Positions 63,844-64,000 of a stretch of 64,000 nt of DNA are shown one piece after another. Both the position numbers and the translations under genes were made by a program. The stretch lies in NCBI GenBank assembly GCA_037576195.1, contig CM075101.1, positions 8,184,001 to 8,248,000 on the forward strand, read 5' to 3'. Each line of letters starts with the position of its first letter. Position 1 is the first letter of the stretch. This stretch comes from Phytoseiulus persimilis. Lineage: Eukaryota; Arthropoda; Arachnida; Mesostigmata; Phytoseiidae. The notes below the pieces were generated by a model, which did no database searches, was not told the DNA's origin, and saw nothing but the letters and a program-made list of their open reading frames with translations.

Positions 63844-64000
63844 CTGGATTTTCAAAACGGCCCTACCCCGTTGTAGGCGACTCTGGAAGATGTCTCAGAG
63901 CTGGAGCTTTCAACAAACCTCACGTTCACTTCCTGTACCGGCGACATCCTCCAAACAACGAAATCCATTGGGAAGCGCCGCAGCCGACCGAAACGCGATA

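Overview
This is a window of eukaryotic nuclear DNA, most likely from a small-genome arthropod. Every confident gene is split by GT..AG introns. Many introns are only about 90-140 bases long, and AATAAA polyadenylation signals follow several stops. The proteins are metazoan-type: a six-CCCH-finger Unkempt, an SLC25A39/40 carrier, an SLC16-like transporter and a class Ia RNR large subunit. Compact introns, roughly balanced base composition and a retained coproporphyrinogen oxidase would suit a parasitiform mite (for example a phytoseiid), but that placement is inference and was not tested by any search.

Layout. 99-1588 (+) holds the 3' part of CPOX (heme synthesis), with its 5' exons off the left edge. 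4298-8067 (+) is a complete RRM1, the ribonucleotide reductase large subunit, with a 19-base first coding exon. 8733-10162 (-), convergent with RRM1, is an SLC25A39/40 mitochondrial carrier that keeps a four-cysteine matrix loop. 10.2-15.7 kb is harder to read: a weak decayed coding trace, a possible one-pass membrane protein, an orphan signal-peptide-like exon and a well-supported three-exon gene for a 180-residue secreted protein with dibasic sites (14516-15586, +). 15.7-19.5 kb is probably the promoter and 5' UTR of the next gene. 19486-25838 (+) is unkempt, nine coding exons giving 702 residues, with no C-terminal RING visible.

25.8-53.9 kb is a gene-poor stretch of about 28 kb. It holds a truncated hAT-type transposase fragment near 30.2 kb, a possible retroelement gag remnant near 28.8 kb, homopolymer tracts, degenerate repeats and a cysteine-containing coding-like patch near 47.2-47.6 kb. 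53964-62579 (+) is an SLC16-like major-facilitator transporter, six coding exons giving 465 residues with a proline-rich PPPY loop. The last 1.4 kb has exon-like reverse-strand frames that I could not assemble.

The named genes are mostly housekeeping. CPOX and the SLC25A39/40 carrier both touch mitochondrial heme, glutathione and iron-sulfur metabolism, but nothing shows they are co-regulated. The most unusual items are the orphan dibasic secreted protein, the RING-less Unkempt and the 47 kb cysteine patch. I found no CRISPR array, bacterial operon, rRNA or convincing tRNA. All exon boundaries are hand-called from reading frame, splice dinucleotides and family similarity.
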